DNA from: Haliclystus octoradiatus
Taxonomy: Eukaryota; Cnidaria; Staurozoa; Stauromedusae; Haliclystidae
NCBI GenBank assembly: GCA_916610825.1
Contig: OU744450.1
Coordinates: 15,505,767-15,569,766 of the forward strand
Reading direction: 5' to 3'
DNA length: 64,000 nt
Position 1 is the first letter of the stretch. Every line of letters starts with the position of its first letter. Below the pieces are notes generated by a model. The model saw only the letters and a program-made list of their open reading frames with translations, had not been told where the DNA came from and ran no database searches. The position numbers and the translations under genes were made by a program. Below, one piece after another: positions 1-9,912 of the stretch.

Positions 1-106
1 ATCTTGTCATTAAGGATCTTGTCATTGTCAATATGGATAATAATGTTGATAATCATTAATCTTGTAACTGTTAAATAATTTTTTTTATAACTTTAATGTT
101 TTTTTA
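1..106. other. unassigned AT-rich sequence
   Basis: This is AT-rich DNA with two short 'atcttgtcatt' repeats at the start. I see no gene. The inverted LINE fragment begins at about 107. Confidence 0.5.
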
Positions 107-1098
107 AGGCTGTATGTAAGTGGAGAATGGAGTTGTTTCAGACTCCCTTTATTTGCCTGTCAAAATTTTCATTTTATTTTTGAAAAAAATTTGATCAATA
201 AAAATAAGGCACACATATTATCTTTCTTGACGACCATCTACATTATTTGTTTAGGGCCAAGCCAAAATGATAATTTGTCGGATTATTTTGATTTGTTTTT
301 TTGATTTGATGTATTTGCCAATATTACGATAATAAAAATTCATAATACAGACAGGCAAACACAGGTAAGTATTTAAACGAACTCTATACGTGCAGCCTAA
401 TAACGTTTACTACAAAAGGTGATAAGTCTACATTTGATGGACGGAATTTAAAAATAAATATTGAGCTTGCGCTTACTACTTCTTCAGTTAAAGCATTCCA
501 TGTCGGCACAACTCTATTATAAAATGAATGTTTGATAATATTATTAACAGGTTTGTTCATTGCTAAGAGTTTCTTTGAGTGTCCTGTTGTGTCATATTTG
601 GTAAATTTAAATTTAAATGCAAATTCAGGTGGAATATTTACAATGCGGTTAATTATTTTATATACCATTGTTAAAGCTAGCATAATACGTCTGTATTCTC
701 ACAATTTTATTTCTAAAAATTGAGATAATCACTATAGCTTGCATCTTCATCTCCAAAGCAGCGTGCAAATATTCTTTTCGTAAACTTCCGTTGTACTTTT
801 TCAACCATTGTTATATCGTTAATTTGGTATGGGCTCCATACAGGCGAGTCTGACTCAAGAATTGGACGTACATATGTTAAGTAGACGTGTAAAAGTAACT
901 TTTGATTAGTAGACGTAAAACATTTTAAAATGAAATAACACGAGAATTTGCTTTTCTAGAAATTTTGGCACAGTGTATGGCAAAAATGATAATTTGTCGG
1001 ATTATTTCGATGAGTATATTATTCAAGTTAGCCTGAATTTGCATCCCAAAAGTTGCTTTTGATATCTTCTACGGACTTCTATTTTAAAAACATTCTCC
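107..1098 (-). pseudogene. 5'-truncated LINE tail, inverted copy A
   Basis: This is the C-terminal tail of a non-LTR retrotransposon reverse transcriptase plus its 3' UTR, read on the minus strand. The best frame covers 384-683 and ends in a stop at 384-386. It contains the post-RT block with the words VYKI, FTKYDTTGHSKK and WNAL, typical of CR1/Jockey-type LINEs. Compared with copy B at 6080-7073 (opposite strand) it has lost one codon in the NRVVVPTWN stretch and carries stops and indels upstream, so it is dead. Both copies start at the same 5' point (GAGAAT) and end at the same 3' point (ACAGCC). I see no target-site duplication. The family name is inferred from motif style only. Confidence 0.8.
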
Positions 1099-1126
1099 GG
1101 GGGAGCATGCCCCTGAACCCCCGAGA
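1096..1126. repeat. GC-rich imperfect palindrome
   Basis: A G/C-rich island (ccgggggagcatgcccctga followed by acccccg) lies directly against the 5' end of LINE copy A in otherwise AT-rich DNA. The core GGGGGAGCATGCCCCT is near-palindromic. Similar GC palindromes are common parts of dispersed invertebrate repeats, but I cannot assign it to a family. Confidence 0.5.
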
Positions 1127-1194
1127 AGTACAGGGCTTTTGCACCAATCAATTTTTCGGCTGCATCCGCCTCTGAATGTAAGATAAAGCTTTTT

Positions 1195-1380
1195 CTAATC
1201 ATCCTTCATTGTAATATCAACAAATCCAGAAACTGGTTTGAACATTTTAAATTTTATAATTCCATCAAAGTATGAGAACGAGAATCTATGATCTCCGTCA
1301 AAACTTGAAAACCTTCGGTATTTGCTACTAGAAGTGAATTTGCTTACAGATAAAAATATTCTATTTATCAATTCATTCAC
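1195..1380 (-). other. small ORF, possible terminal exon (61 codons)
   Basis: A 61-codon frame reads NELINRIF near the start, FDGDHRFSFSYFDG in the middle and ends VDITMKDD then stop. I do not recognise it. It lies downstream, in the minus direction, of the candidate first exon at 1604-1634, so it could be a 3' exon of the same gene. No acceptor that keeps phase with that exon is obvious, so a missing middle exon or chance is equally possible. Confidence 0.25.
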
Positions 1381-1603
1381 AATAACACCCTTTTACTGAT
1401 GCATAAACTAAAAGTCCTAAGCTTGAATAGAGTCTAAAAAAAATTGATACATCAAATTTTTCATGGTAGCCTAATGCATCGACGACTGTCCAGTTATATA
1501 GCACTGTGTGCGAGGCAGAACTCAGTCGGCTGTAGACTAGCCTAAGCAAACCTACAATATACCAAGATGTAGTTTTGATGATCTATAGGTAGTAGGTACT
1601 CAC

Positions 1604-1634
1604 CAATTCCATCGACAATTTGATCGTCCTCCAT
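1604..1634 (-). CDS. candidate first coding exon of a host gene
   Basis: On the minus strand an ATG at 1634-1632 opens MEDDQIVDGI plus one base. It is followed at once by a strong donor, G|GTGAGT (plus-strand actcac at 1598-1603). A short acidic N-terminus ending in a consensus donor is what a first coding exon looks like. The NRF1-like motif at 1984-1993 lies about 350 bp upstream in the minus direction, where a promoter would be. I do not recognise the product, and the remaining exons are not identified. Confidence 0.4.
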
Positions 1635-1983
1635 GTCGATTATTGTTATTCTCACGTAAACAATCGTCCTCAGTAGTTCCCCTCTTCACCAAAAGAAAGT
1701 CTGAAAGGCCAAGGGAAGTAGTGCAGTCTTATTTTTCACCTAAAAGTTCAGGCAAAATGTTAGGAAAACGCCCAATACTAGTGGTGCATAATCAGATTTT
1801 GGCTCTATATTCATTAACCTCCATCGCCATCTTGCAAAACTTGTCTGAAGTCTAAACACTTAAAACCATGATTCTCCCTAGTCAAACGCCGTTAGCCTGT
1901 GTGCATTACGTCAGAACTCCATTTCATACAGGCTAACATCAATGAGGGTAAAAAGCGGGCCCACTAAGAAACATGTTTTTCAA

Positions 1984-1993
1984 TGCGCATGCG
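1984..1993. promoter_or_regulatory. NRF1-like palindrome TGCGCATGCG
   Basis: TGCGCATGCG matches the palindromic NRF1 consensus (YGCGCANGCGCR type), which is common in metazoan core promoters. It sits upstream of the candidate first exon at 1634. Related GCGCATGCG words also occur near 5833 and 56957. Function is inferred from sequence only. Confidence 0.35.
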
Positions 1994-3117
1994 TAAAACC
2001 TCGCTAAAACCCTAAGTCTAGCCGAGACTACTATTGAAATGACAAAAGTAAAAACAAAATGAGTGTTCGACATTGCCAAGTTCGACGTCTTGATATGTTA
2101 TCCTTCTTCATTTCTAAAAGCTCAAAATGCTCTCTATTATCATTTTCTTCTTGATGGTAATTTAACTCAAAGTGTTTTGAATGTAAGAACATAATTTATC
2201 ATAAAGCAAGCAGTCTTTTTCTTTACCAGAAACTGGAAGTTGCTTCGCAGACGCAGAGTGACGGTCCGAACCTAGCCAGGTTGGTATTAATAAGACAGTA
2301 AATACGATCAACTGCAACTGATCAACTAAAACTTATGTCTGTTGTTGTCATAACGTTGAACTTTACTAATCCATATGCATATACTGACTCATTTATGCTA
2401 GGCTGGCCAATGGCCCAATGCCCAATTGCCCATCTGTTTGTCTTCTCTTCATTTTTCACATTTTCAGGACTTCTAACCTACTAATACTTCGGATTAGCCT
2501 AGGCCAAATAGTATACTACAGCACACTTTACATACTAGTAATTATTATTATTATTTATATGTTGTTATAAAGCCTAAAGAGTATTCTGGAATCCCAGATG
2601 CACTTAAACATTTTCTTTTCAATTTTTTTATTGATGTTTGACCAATAAATTGTAAAATATCAATTTCCTTCTGAATTTGCTCCAATCTTCTGATTCCTAC
2701 TTTTGTCGAACTCTAGCTGTAAGATTTTATCCTACGTGAATCAAGTGAATCAATACGCAGCAAATTTAATCAATCATTGGTAAATCTCTTTTACATCTTT
2801 AATCAGATAAGTACTACATAGATGAGTGTCATCATCAATAATTGGTTGAAACTTGAACATATGTGATATATGCTTAAGTCGCTGATTTCTCTCTAACTTT
2901 GTCTTCCGTCTTCTTTGATTGTTGAAATGTTCTCCTTGCGGCGTACAGCAGCATCAGATAACTATACATGAATTGCTAAAACTCTAAGGGTATTTATTTA
3001 TAGGCATACTATTTTATTTACCAAGGTCATTTACAAATCGCAAGGCCTTAATTGGTCGTAAGGCAATCTTATTTAATGTCTTATGATAGAAAGAAGTTAT
3101 CCTATTTCTGGTGTATA

Positions 3118-3179
3118 ATCCCATGATTTTCACGATAGGAAGTATTTACATTATCCCATGATTTTCATAATAGGAAGCC
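3118..3179. repeat. two-copy 26-bp direct repeat
   Basis: The word atcccatgattttcacgata, followed by ggaag, occurs at 3118 and again with one or two changes at about 3154, spaced about 36 bp. This looks like a local tandem duplication. Confidence 0.7.
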
Positions 3180-5574
3180 AATGGAGACTAACTTTGTAAC
3201 AATACCTAGGACTTATTCATCCTCTTGGTGAAGGAGTTTATAGCATATATTTTTAGTTAAGAAACCTTCAAGTTTAAAAATAGAGGTAAGCTAATGTTAT
3301 CAAATTTTGGCAGTTAAAGCAGTAAGTTATTTCAGCATGAGCGCACAATTTGGATAATTTGCAGTCTGGCAGTAAGCAAAATACTTCATTGAACATGTTA
3401 TATGACACTGATATTGCATTGGTTATGTTGCTAAAAATAACATTTATTTACAAAATTATAAATAAATAATATTCATTTTCAAGATACAGTAAATATAGCC
3501 TACATATACAATGAATAATGAAATATTTTGATGCAGCCTCAATCGTAACAGGACCAACAAAATTGCCTAAAAGGTTATTTATTATCCAATAAGATGACGA
3601 TTGAATTTTGGATTTCAATGTTTACATGAACAATGAAGAGTTCCATTTTCTGTTCATAAAACTGTTTTAAGAGCATGCCAGCCTGATTAGCAGAAAATTA
3701 GTTCTGTAGACGCTTTGCATGATTTCCCTGAACTTCATCAGTTGGTGTGCTTGTCTGGAAGAATGTCTCTTCTTTCTTATCTGCATAAAAAATGGTATTT
3801 GGTAGGCTATTGGGCAAAGAGAGATCAACATCTATGTAATTTAGTGTCCTACATGACAGAGGATTCACCTGGTCACCCGCACTGGAACATAGAGTAACTA
3901 ACTATTAGAGCTTGTATCATAGGATTCGATTTGTGTAATTATTATTAAATTTGTAGAAAGATGATTTCTTACTATATTGCTTTCGTCCTGTAATTGCCTA
4001 AATCACATTTATTGTACTCCTGTTTAGACATATGAGCCTAGAAATTGCCCAAAACAATGCTAAAGATGAAATGATATATTGTTTTAATTTGTTTACTTCT
4101 CTGATGTATTTTGAGTATTATGTATTTAGTATGCCGGAACCTGGATCCTGTATTTTGTATATCTGGTGTACATTGTTACTAAATAGCAGCAACATTTTGC
4201 TGTTGAGGATTATTGTTTCACATTTTCTGAGGGGGGGGGTATTAATTCTCTTGCATAGATTGAAGTGAAATTTGAGGCACAAGTGACCCTTCGTGCAACA
4301 CATAAAACAGGACAGACCTGAAATTAATTTTGGAGAATCTTGAATTCCAACATCTCAACCTATAGTGTTCTTAGCGGCTGAGAAACTGGGTCTATATGAA
4401 AACGGTGATCATCATAATTGTTCGATCACCAGGCTGCATGCTTAAATAATCCTCATTGTAACAGAAGCAGGTTTTCAATATTTCCAAATTATCTTATCTC
4501 GTCTTCAAGCAGGTCAGAAATGGAATGTTTTCAAGTTTATAGAATATTTATATGAAATCTAAAAAGTTACACAATAGTTGATATTGAATTTTTCTACATG
4601 TGAAACAATAAGTGATACACGAAGAAAGGGAAATCACCTCCAAGAGATATGCTTGCAGATATAATACAAAGATAATGGTTGAGACTGCAACAAGTTCTAC
4701 AACAAAACAATTTTGATTCAAAGCATCTGCGAGTTGATATAGGCATCGAGCAAACCTTACTCTGTCTCTGTGTTGTTATATTTTTGTATTTTGTTCCCAA
4801 CATAACATATGTGAATTATGCAAAATAAAACACTTACCATGATGCGATTGGAAGACCGACCATGATCGTGAAAACAGTTTGGTAGGCACAAGACTCTAAT
4901 TGTGGATGTAGGTATCTATAATCATGTGCAGTCATCGAGTATAAACACTTTGAACATCATCATTGAGCCTCAAAAAAGCAAGGCTAGATCGATGCAACAT
5001 CTGAACTTCAAGCATAGAAGGGTGAGATGAACGAAATAATTCTGATTGTACACAGTGCCATAAGCTTATCTCTCAAGTCATGAACTATTAGCGTTCATCG
5101 CTCCAACATTTAATATGAATTATCAAAAACAATACGATGCTTCATATCCTTGATTCAAACGAGAGTATGACAATGTCAATATCTAATATACAAATGCCAT
5201 TCATCCATATGTATATATAAATGATAATGCAGCATGCTTTGTACTTTATAGGCTGAGTTTATCAAACTTAACCGCCAAGTTTTCGAGGCAGCTGCCAGCT
5301 GCTAACAGAAATCTTCTGACGAATTGGCTTATCAAAGTTTAAAACCCAACACCAGATAATGAACAATTCTCATGAACAAACTCAATTATAATTCAAATCC
5401 AGTCACAAAATGTCCACGTTGTTAAAGATTATAGGAAATAAGTAAAGACAGCAATTCAGTCTAATTAAATATACTGAAAACAGCGTTTCAATTCTCCAGG
5501 GTAGGCAGGCAAATTAAATAAACTTAACGAAGAATGATTCGAAGCATGGAAGCAGATTTTTGAAATTTTGGATA

Positions 5575-5961
5575 TTATTGAAAAAATGATGAGTCAGATT
5601 TCATGACGTAGGGATATTTCAACCAATCAAAAAGGCTCACAGCTCCACGTGATCTCAAGGTCGCATGTGATTGGGCATTTCCGAATTCTGAAATGGTGGG
5701 CCAACTTTTAGTAAGAAATTCCTCTAGCCCGAGTGCAGCGACTCTCAGTTTCATGGAGCGGAACACGGGATAGAGGCTCTTGCCTAGATTCTCCCATACC
5801 ACAACAGCAGCAAAGATTAATGAGAGGCAGCGCATGCGTAAAGTCCAATATTCAAAGTTGTCCTTAGTATCGTGATTGTGTCGGTTGTGTCCACTGATCT
5901 CAAAATAAAGACTGGATAGAGCTTCTATTGTTCCAAAATTGAAGCCATCGTTTGAGGCCAA
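5575..5961 (-). other. 128-codon ORF, unrecognised
   Basis: A 128-codon frame on the minus strand starts MASNDGFNFGTIEALSS and ends SDSSFFQ then stop. It has a hydrophobic patch in the middle (LSLIFAAVVVW) that could be one membrane segment. The local base composition is less AT-rich than its neighbours, and a GCGCATGCG word lies inside it near 5833. I recognise no domain. It could be a single-exon small gene, a 5' exon or chance. It lies just outside LINE copy B. Confidence 0.25.
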
Positions 5962-6079
5962 CCGCCATTACAGAGTGACCGGTTGTGTCTGGACAGATGC
6001 CATGTTAACGATCGATACTTTAAAAAGTTATCGTGTAAATAATTACTTTCTTCAATGCGATCAATTCATTACACGGGTG

Positions 6080-7073
6080 AGAATTTTTTGAAAATAGAAG
6101 TACGTAGAAGATATCAAGAACAACTTTCGGGATGCAAATTCAGGCTAACTTGTATAATATACTCATCGAAATAATCCGACAAATTATCATTTTTGCCATA
6201 CACTGTGCCAAAATATCTAGAAAAGCAAATTCTCGTGCCTATTTCATTTTAAAATGTTTTACGTCTACTAATCCAAAGTTACTTTTACACGCCTGCTTAA
6301 CATGTGTACGTCCAATTCTTGAGTCAGACTCGCCTGTATGGAGCCCATACCAAATAAAACATATAACAATGGTTGAAAAAGTACAACGGAAGTTTACGAA
6401 AAGAACATTTACACGCTGCTTTGGAGATGAAGATGCAAGCTATAGTGATCGTCTCAATTTTTTCGAAATAAAATCGTTAGAATACAGACGTATTATGCTA
6501 GATTTAACAATGGTATATAAAATAGTTAACCGCATTGTAAATATTCCACCTGAATTTGCATTTAAGTTTAAATTTACCAAATATGACACAACAGGACACT
6601 CAAAGAAACTCTTAGCAATGAACAAACCTGTTAATAATATTATCAAACATTCATTTTATAATAGAGTTGTTGTGCCGACATGGAATGCTTTAACTGAAGA
6701 AGTAGTAGGCGCAAGCTCAATATTTATTTTTAAATTCCGTCCATCAAATGTAGACTTATCACCTTATTGTAGTAAACGTTATTAGGCTGCACGTATAGAG
6801 TTCGTTTAAATACTTACCTGTGTTTGCCTGTCTGTATTATGAATTTTTATTATCGTAATATTGGCAAATACATCAAATCAAAAAAACAAATCAAAATAAT
6901 CCGACAAATTATCATTTTGGCTTGGCCCTAAACAAATAATGTAGATGGTCGTCAAGAAAGATAATATGTGTGCCTTATTTTTATTGATTAATTTTTTTCA
7001 AAAATAAAATGAAAATTTTGACAGGCAAATAAAGGGAGTCTGAAACAACTCCATTCTCCATTTACATACAGCC
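6080..7073 (+). pseudogene. 5'-truncated LINE tail, inverted copy B
   Basis: This is the plus-strand partner of copy A. A 217-codon frame (6132-6785) covers the RT thumb and C-terminal block. The words CVRPILESDSPVWSPY, MVEKVQRKFTKR and SLEYRRIMLDLTMVYKI are hallmarks of the region after the palm in CR1/Jockey-like LINEs. The catalytic palm is absent, so the fragment is non-autonomous. The coding part is bracketed by two copies of a 23-bp word containing AATAATCCGACAAATTATC (6171-6193 and 6895-6918). The 3' end ACAGCC is followed by TTGAAAA, close to the TTAAAAA that follows copy A, which may be a tail remnant. Confidence 0.85.
6171..6918. repeat. short direct repeats flanking the LINE ORF fragment
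   Basis: The word AATCCGACAAATTATCATTT occurs at about 6173 and again at about 6897, bracketing the ORF fragment. The same pair is present in inverted copy A (about 264-290 and 983-1008). The repeat therefore predates the split of the two copies. Confidence 0.8.
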
Positions 7074-7330
7074 TTGAAAACTGAATTAAAACGTGTTAAT
7101 TAACAATAATACTGACGATATTATTCAGTGTCATATCGTTTATATACCGTAAAGGTAAACGCTAGGAGATACACATCTAGTTAATACATACATGCATACA
7201 TTGCATCTATCAATGAATTGGTAATAACGTTAGCGTATTTTATCAGCCTTCTTTTCGAGCGATTGAACATTTCTGAAGGCAGAAGTCGATTTTCAGGATG
7301 CAATGTATAATTTTAAAAAGTCACTTTGAA

Positions 7331-7386
7331 ATGAAGTGCTACGCCAGAGGAGACCAACATTATACTGCGCAGCTAGTTGAACACAG
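7331..7386 (+). other. candidate first exon (ATG to donor)
   Basis: An ATG at 7331 opens MKCYARGDQHYTAQLVEH and runs to ACACAG|GTGAAT, a good donor, in phase 2. It could start the host gene whose later exon candidates lie at 8200-8817, but the intermediate exons were not resolved. No family was recognised. Confidence 0.25.
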
Positions 7387-7650
7387 GTGAATCTCTATCA
7401 GCGCTCATCATCAACTGATTTATTCAACAAGAAATTGAGTAATTTTTATGCATGTTTAATTTCCCGTTTACAAATAGGGAATAAGCCGATGTTTTCCACC
7501 GCATCTCTTATAGATCTGTTAGTTCTTAATGTATTGCGATATGCGACAAGCAAGAACAGTATAACTGCACCATTTTGCGTTCTATAGAAATCCCTCTATT
7601 TCCATTAAAGGTTGTTTTCTGCCAGGCGCAGAATATTCAAATGACTAAAT

Positions 7651-7956
7651 ATGGAAAGCGAAATAATGAGTAACTTATTTAACCAGTTTTGTATACGAGT
7701 AAGATCGAGCGAGAATAGAGTTTGTATTCTTCGAGCTAATACTAATGCTGTATTAGCATTGGCTAATTTATCAGTTATTTCTGTAAAGTCATATTACCAC
7801 GAGAAAATGAATGTCCGTTACGTTAAAACAGAATTTCAGTTGATTCATCAACTACAGCATTGGAATACTTCAGGTATATTGCATTTCTGGGTTGTTAAAA
7901 GTCTAATTTTCAAATATGCATGCTTTAGGTATATTTTATTTCTGGTTCTCTGTTAA
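7651..7956 (+). other. 101-codon ORF, unrecognised
   Basis: The frame starts MESEIMSNLFNQFCIRVRSS. Its second half runs into the 57-bp minisatellite, so the C-terminal part is probably not real coding sequence. Codons up to about 7770 could be an exon of the plus-strand gene hinted at downstream. No domain was recognised. Confidence 0.2.
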
Positions 7957-8095
7957 AAGGTAAATTTCTCCATATACATGTTTTAGGTATATTTTATTTC
8001 TCATTTTCTATTAACAAGGGTAATTTTCGTATATGCATGTTTTAGGTATGTTACATTTCTGAGTTTCTGATAAAAGCTAATTTTTGCCATGCAAG
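7870..8095. repeat. 57-bp minisatellite, 4 copies
   Basis: There are four head-to-tail copies, at about 7870, 7923, 7981 and 8040, of a unit with the core TTTAGGTATATTTTATTTCT followed by a TTAAAAG-type and an ATATGCATG-type block. Copies differ by about 10-20%, so the array is not recent. Confidence 0.85.
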
Positions 8096-8199
8096 AAGTG
8101 GTAAGTAAAACAATGTTGATGTATGAAGGGAACATGTGTCTAGTTGCCAATTTTTTTTCTGAAAATTACAACTTTATTCAATTGCATGTCGGACTTCAG

Positions 8200-8250
8200 C
8201 TTACAACTTGACCAACTCAATGCAGGCATCCGTTGTGTATCTGATACAAG
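8200..8250 (+). other. candidate exon of plus-strand gene
   Basis: The exon is bounded by an AG at 8198-8199 (or at 8224-8225) and a donor ACAAG|GTAATC after 8250. In the frame that stays open across the next candidate exons it contributes the word ASVVYLIQ and ends in phase 1. The start is uncertain because the upstream pyrimidine tract is weak. Confidence 0.35.
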
Positions 8251-8562
8251 GTAATCAATATGTTCAACATATACTTTCTTCCCCGTAATAATTATGTCTG
8301 CTGTTTGTTTAATTATTCACGTTTTTATTTAAGTATATGCGAGTGTCATTCTCTTTTATTTATTAGTTCGTGCTTGGTAAAATAAAATGAATGTATGAAT
8401 CCTCTTGAAATTTGTAAAGTAATGAGCAATGCAGGTACTTATAGAATGATGTAGATAAATTATATAATAATTGAAACTGCTATTAAATGGACTGAAATTC
8501 AAATATGTAATATCAGTAATTTGTAAGATAAGTCAAATAATTATTCTCTCATCTTTCTTTAG

Positions 8563-8642
8563 AACTGATAGCTTTTAAATTCGTGAATAGCGAACCATGT
8601 TATAGTAACCCAGCTAGAAGTCCTACTATCTGCAACATTCAG
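8563..8642 (+). other. candidate exon of plus-strand gene
   Basis: A good acceptor (CTTTCTTTAG, AG at 8561-8562) and donor CAG|GTTAGA bound 80 bases. One frame is open, the one that continues from the exon ending at 8250 (phase 1 to phase 0), and reads IAFKFVNSEPCYSNPARSPT. Agreement of phase across both junctions supports real exons. The family is unknown. Confidence 0.4.
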
Positions 8643-8729
8643 GTTAGAAGAATAAAAGGAACATGATTTAAATAATGAGATTTCTAATTTTCATATCTGA
8701 GAGTGTAATTATATATTATCTCTTTTTAG

Positions 8730-8817
8730 ACAGAATTAGCTGTGAAACTGGTACAGAACGATGATGATGAATTTATATTACGATGAAAGTAATCATGAAC
8801 AATGGTGCAAAATTCAG
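8730..8817 (+). other. candidate exon with stop codon and 3' UTR
   Basis: The acceptor TCTCTTTTTAG ends at 8729 and the donor TTCAG|GTCAGT follows 8817. In the phase carried from the previous exon it reads TELAVKLVQNDDDEFILR and then TGA at 8784-8786. The last ~30 bases match the start of the ~0.93-kb tandem unit. If this gene is real, the tandem units lie in its spliced 3' UTR or just downstream. Confidence 0.4.
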
Positions 8818-9181
8818 GTCAGTCATTTATTATTTTTATGATATTTTTATGATTTTTATTATATCTTTGGGGATTATTCGGAAGGCGATTTTAAACCGAG
8901 AACGCTGAAGGAAATCTGTTTAGACATCCTGAAATAGACACGAATGGGGGAAGAGGTCAAACCATGTGGTTATAGCTGAGTCAGTAGGCCTCAGTGGGCC
9001 GGCAATTGATATAGCTGATACGGCATGTTTTGCAGTCATGCACGACGAAATCATTTCAACTTATCGGTTATAATGCAAGAATATGATCTTTGGCAGGATT
9101 GCCAATGTAAATTAACTGCTTGAAGATTGACTAATTTAAGCATGAAATATTGACCATATAACATAAAATTGTTTGTTGTAG

Positions 9182-9263
9182 ATACATGATGAAAGCTATG
9201 CAAATGGTACAAGATGAATGGTAGTAACATGTATCAAGCAAGTATAATAGCTGCAGATGTCAG
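9182..9263 (+). other. repeat-unit exon b, copy 1, with micro-ORF
   Basis: The candidate exon lies between TTTGTTGTAG and CAG|GTGAAG. It contains a 12-codon ORF (9186-9224), MMKAMQMVQDEW then TAG. The same position in copies 2 and 3 also holds a short ORF with the MQxxQDE core. Confidence 0.35.
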
Positions 9264-9587
9264 GTGAAGTTTATACTCCTAATGTTAATCTGTGTGAAAG
9301 AGCAATTACTTAAATATTTCTCGAGTTGATTCTTACATTTCATTCGATAATTGCACGCGTTGGCGGTTGTCAAATAAGGATTCTTTAGCATTCAAAAATT
9401 CATTAATTTATACATCGTCGTCATTAAATATTGTCATTAACTCAGTTTTGTAGCCAGCGAAGTTTTAAAATCCTGCTTTCCGTTATTGGTTATCCAAATA
9501 AGCATTTTGATAAACTCATCATAGTTTTGTTGGCCCTAGCTTTTTAGTGTCCGAAACCGCTTCGATAGTGTGAGATAATGAAACCTT

Positions 9588-9765
9588 TGTTATGTGTTGT
9601 ATTATAACGAAAGAATAAAAGGGAAAGGCAATAACTCATAAAAACGTCCGTGACATTCGAAACTCAACTCAAGACTGTTTATGTAATCGGATTAAGGAAT
9701 CTGTAATATTATATCTATGTAATTAGCTAGACTGAAACGCAATGATGTCATATTATCATATATCA
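9588..9765 (-). repeat. Gypsy-1 3' LTR
   Basis: On the plus strand it begins TGTTATGTGTTG and ends ATATATCA; in element orientation it is the 3' LTR. It is preceded by the target duplication ACCTT and differs from the partner LTR at one base (GACATTCGAAAC versus GACATTCAAAAC). Confidence 0.95.
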
Positions 9766-9912
9766 TTACCCCTTCGTTAATTAGTTAATAGTTATGCTGC
9801 AAATGGGTATCAATCTGAAATCTCTAAATGTTATTTATTCTTGTTAATTAATTATGTTTTAACGTAATGTCAAATACTAATAGATTTCTAGTTTTAGTTT
9901 CTAGTTAATGCT

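Larger units (their letters stand above)
1640..5570. other. intergenic or intronic stretch, no supported gene
   Basis: This is about 3.9 kb of AT-rich DNA. Frames of 60-78 codons exist but lack splice context and recognisable motifs. Small features are a two-copy 26-bp direct repeat (3118-3179) and a run of nine G at 4231-4239. I find no domain, RNA gene or element end. Confidence 0.5.
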
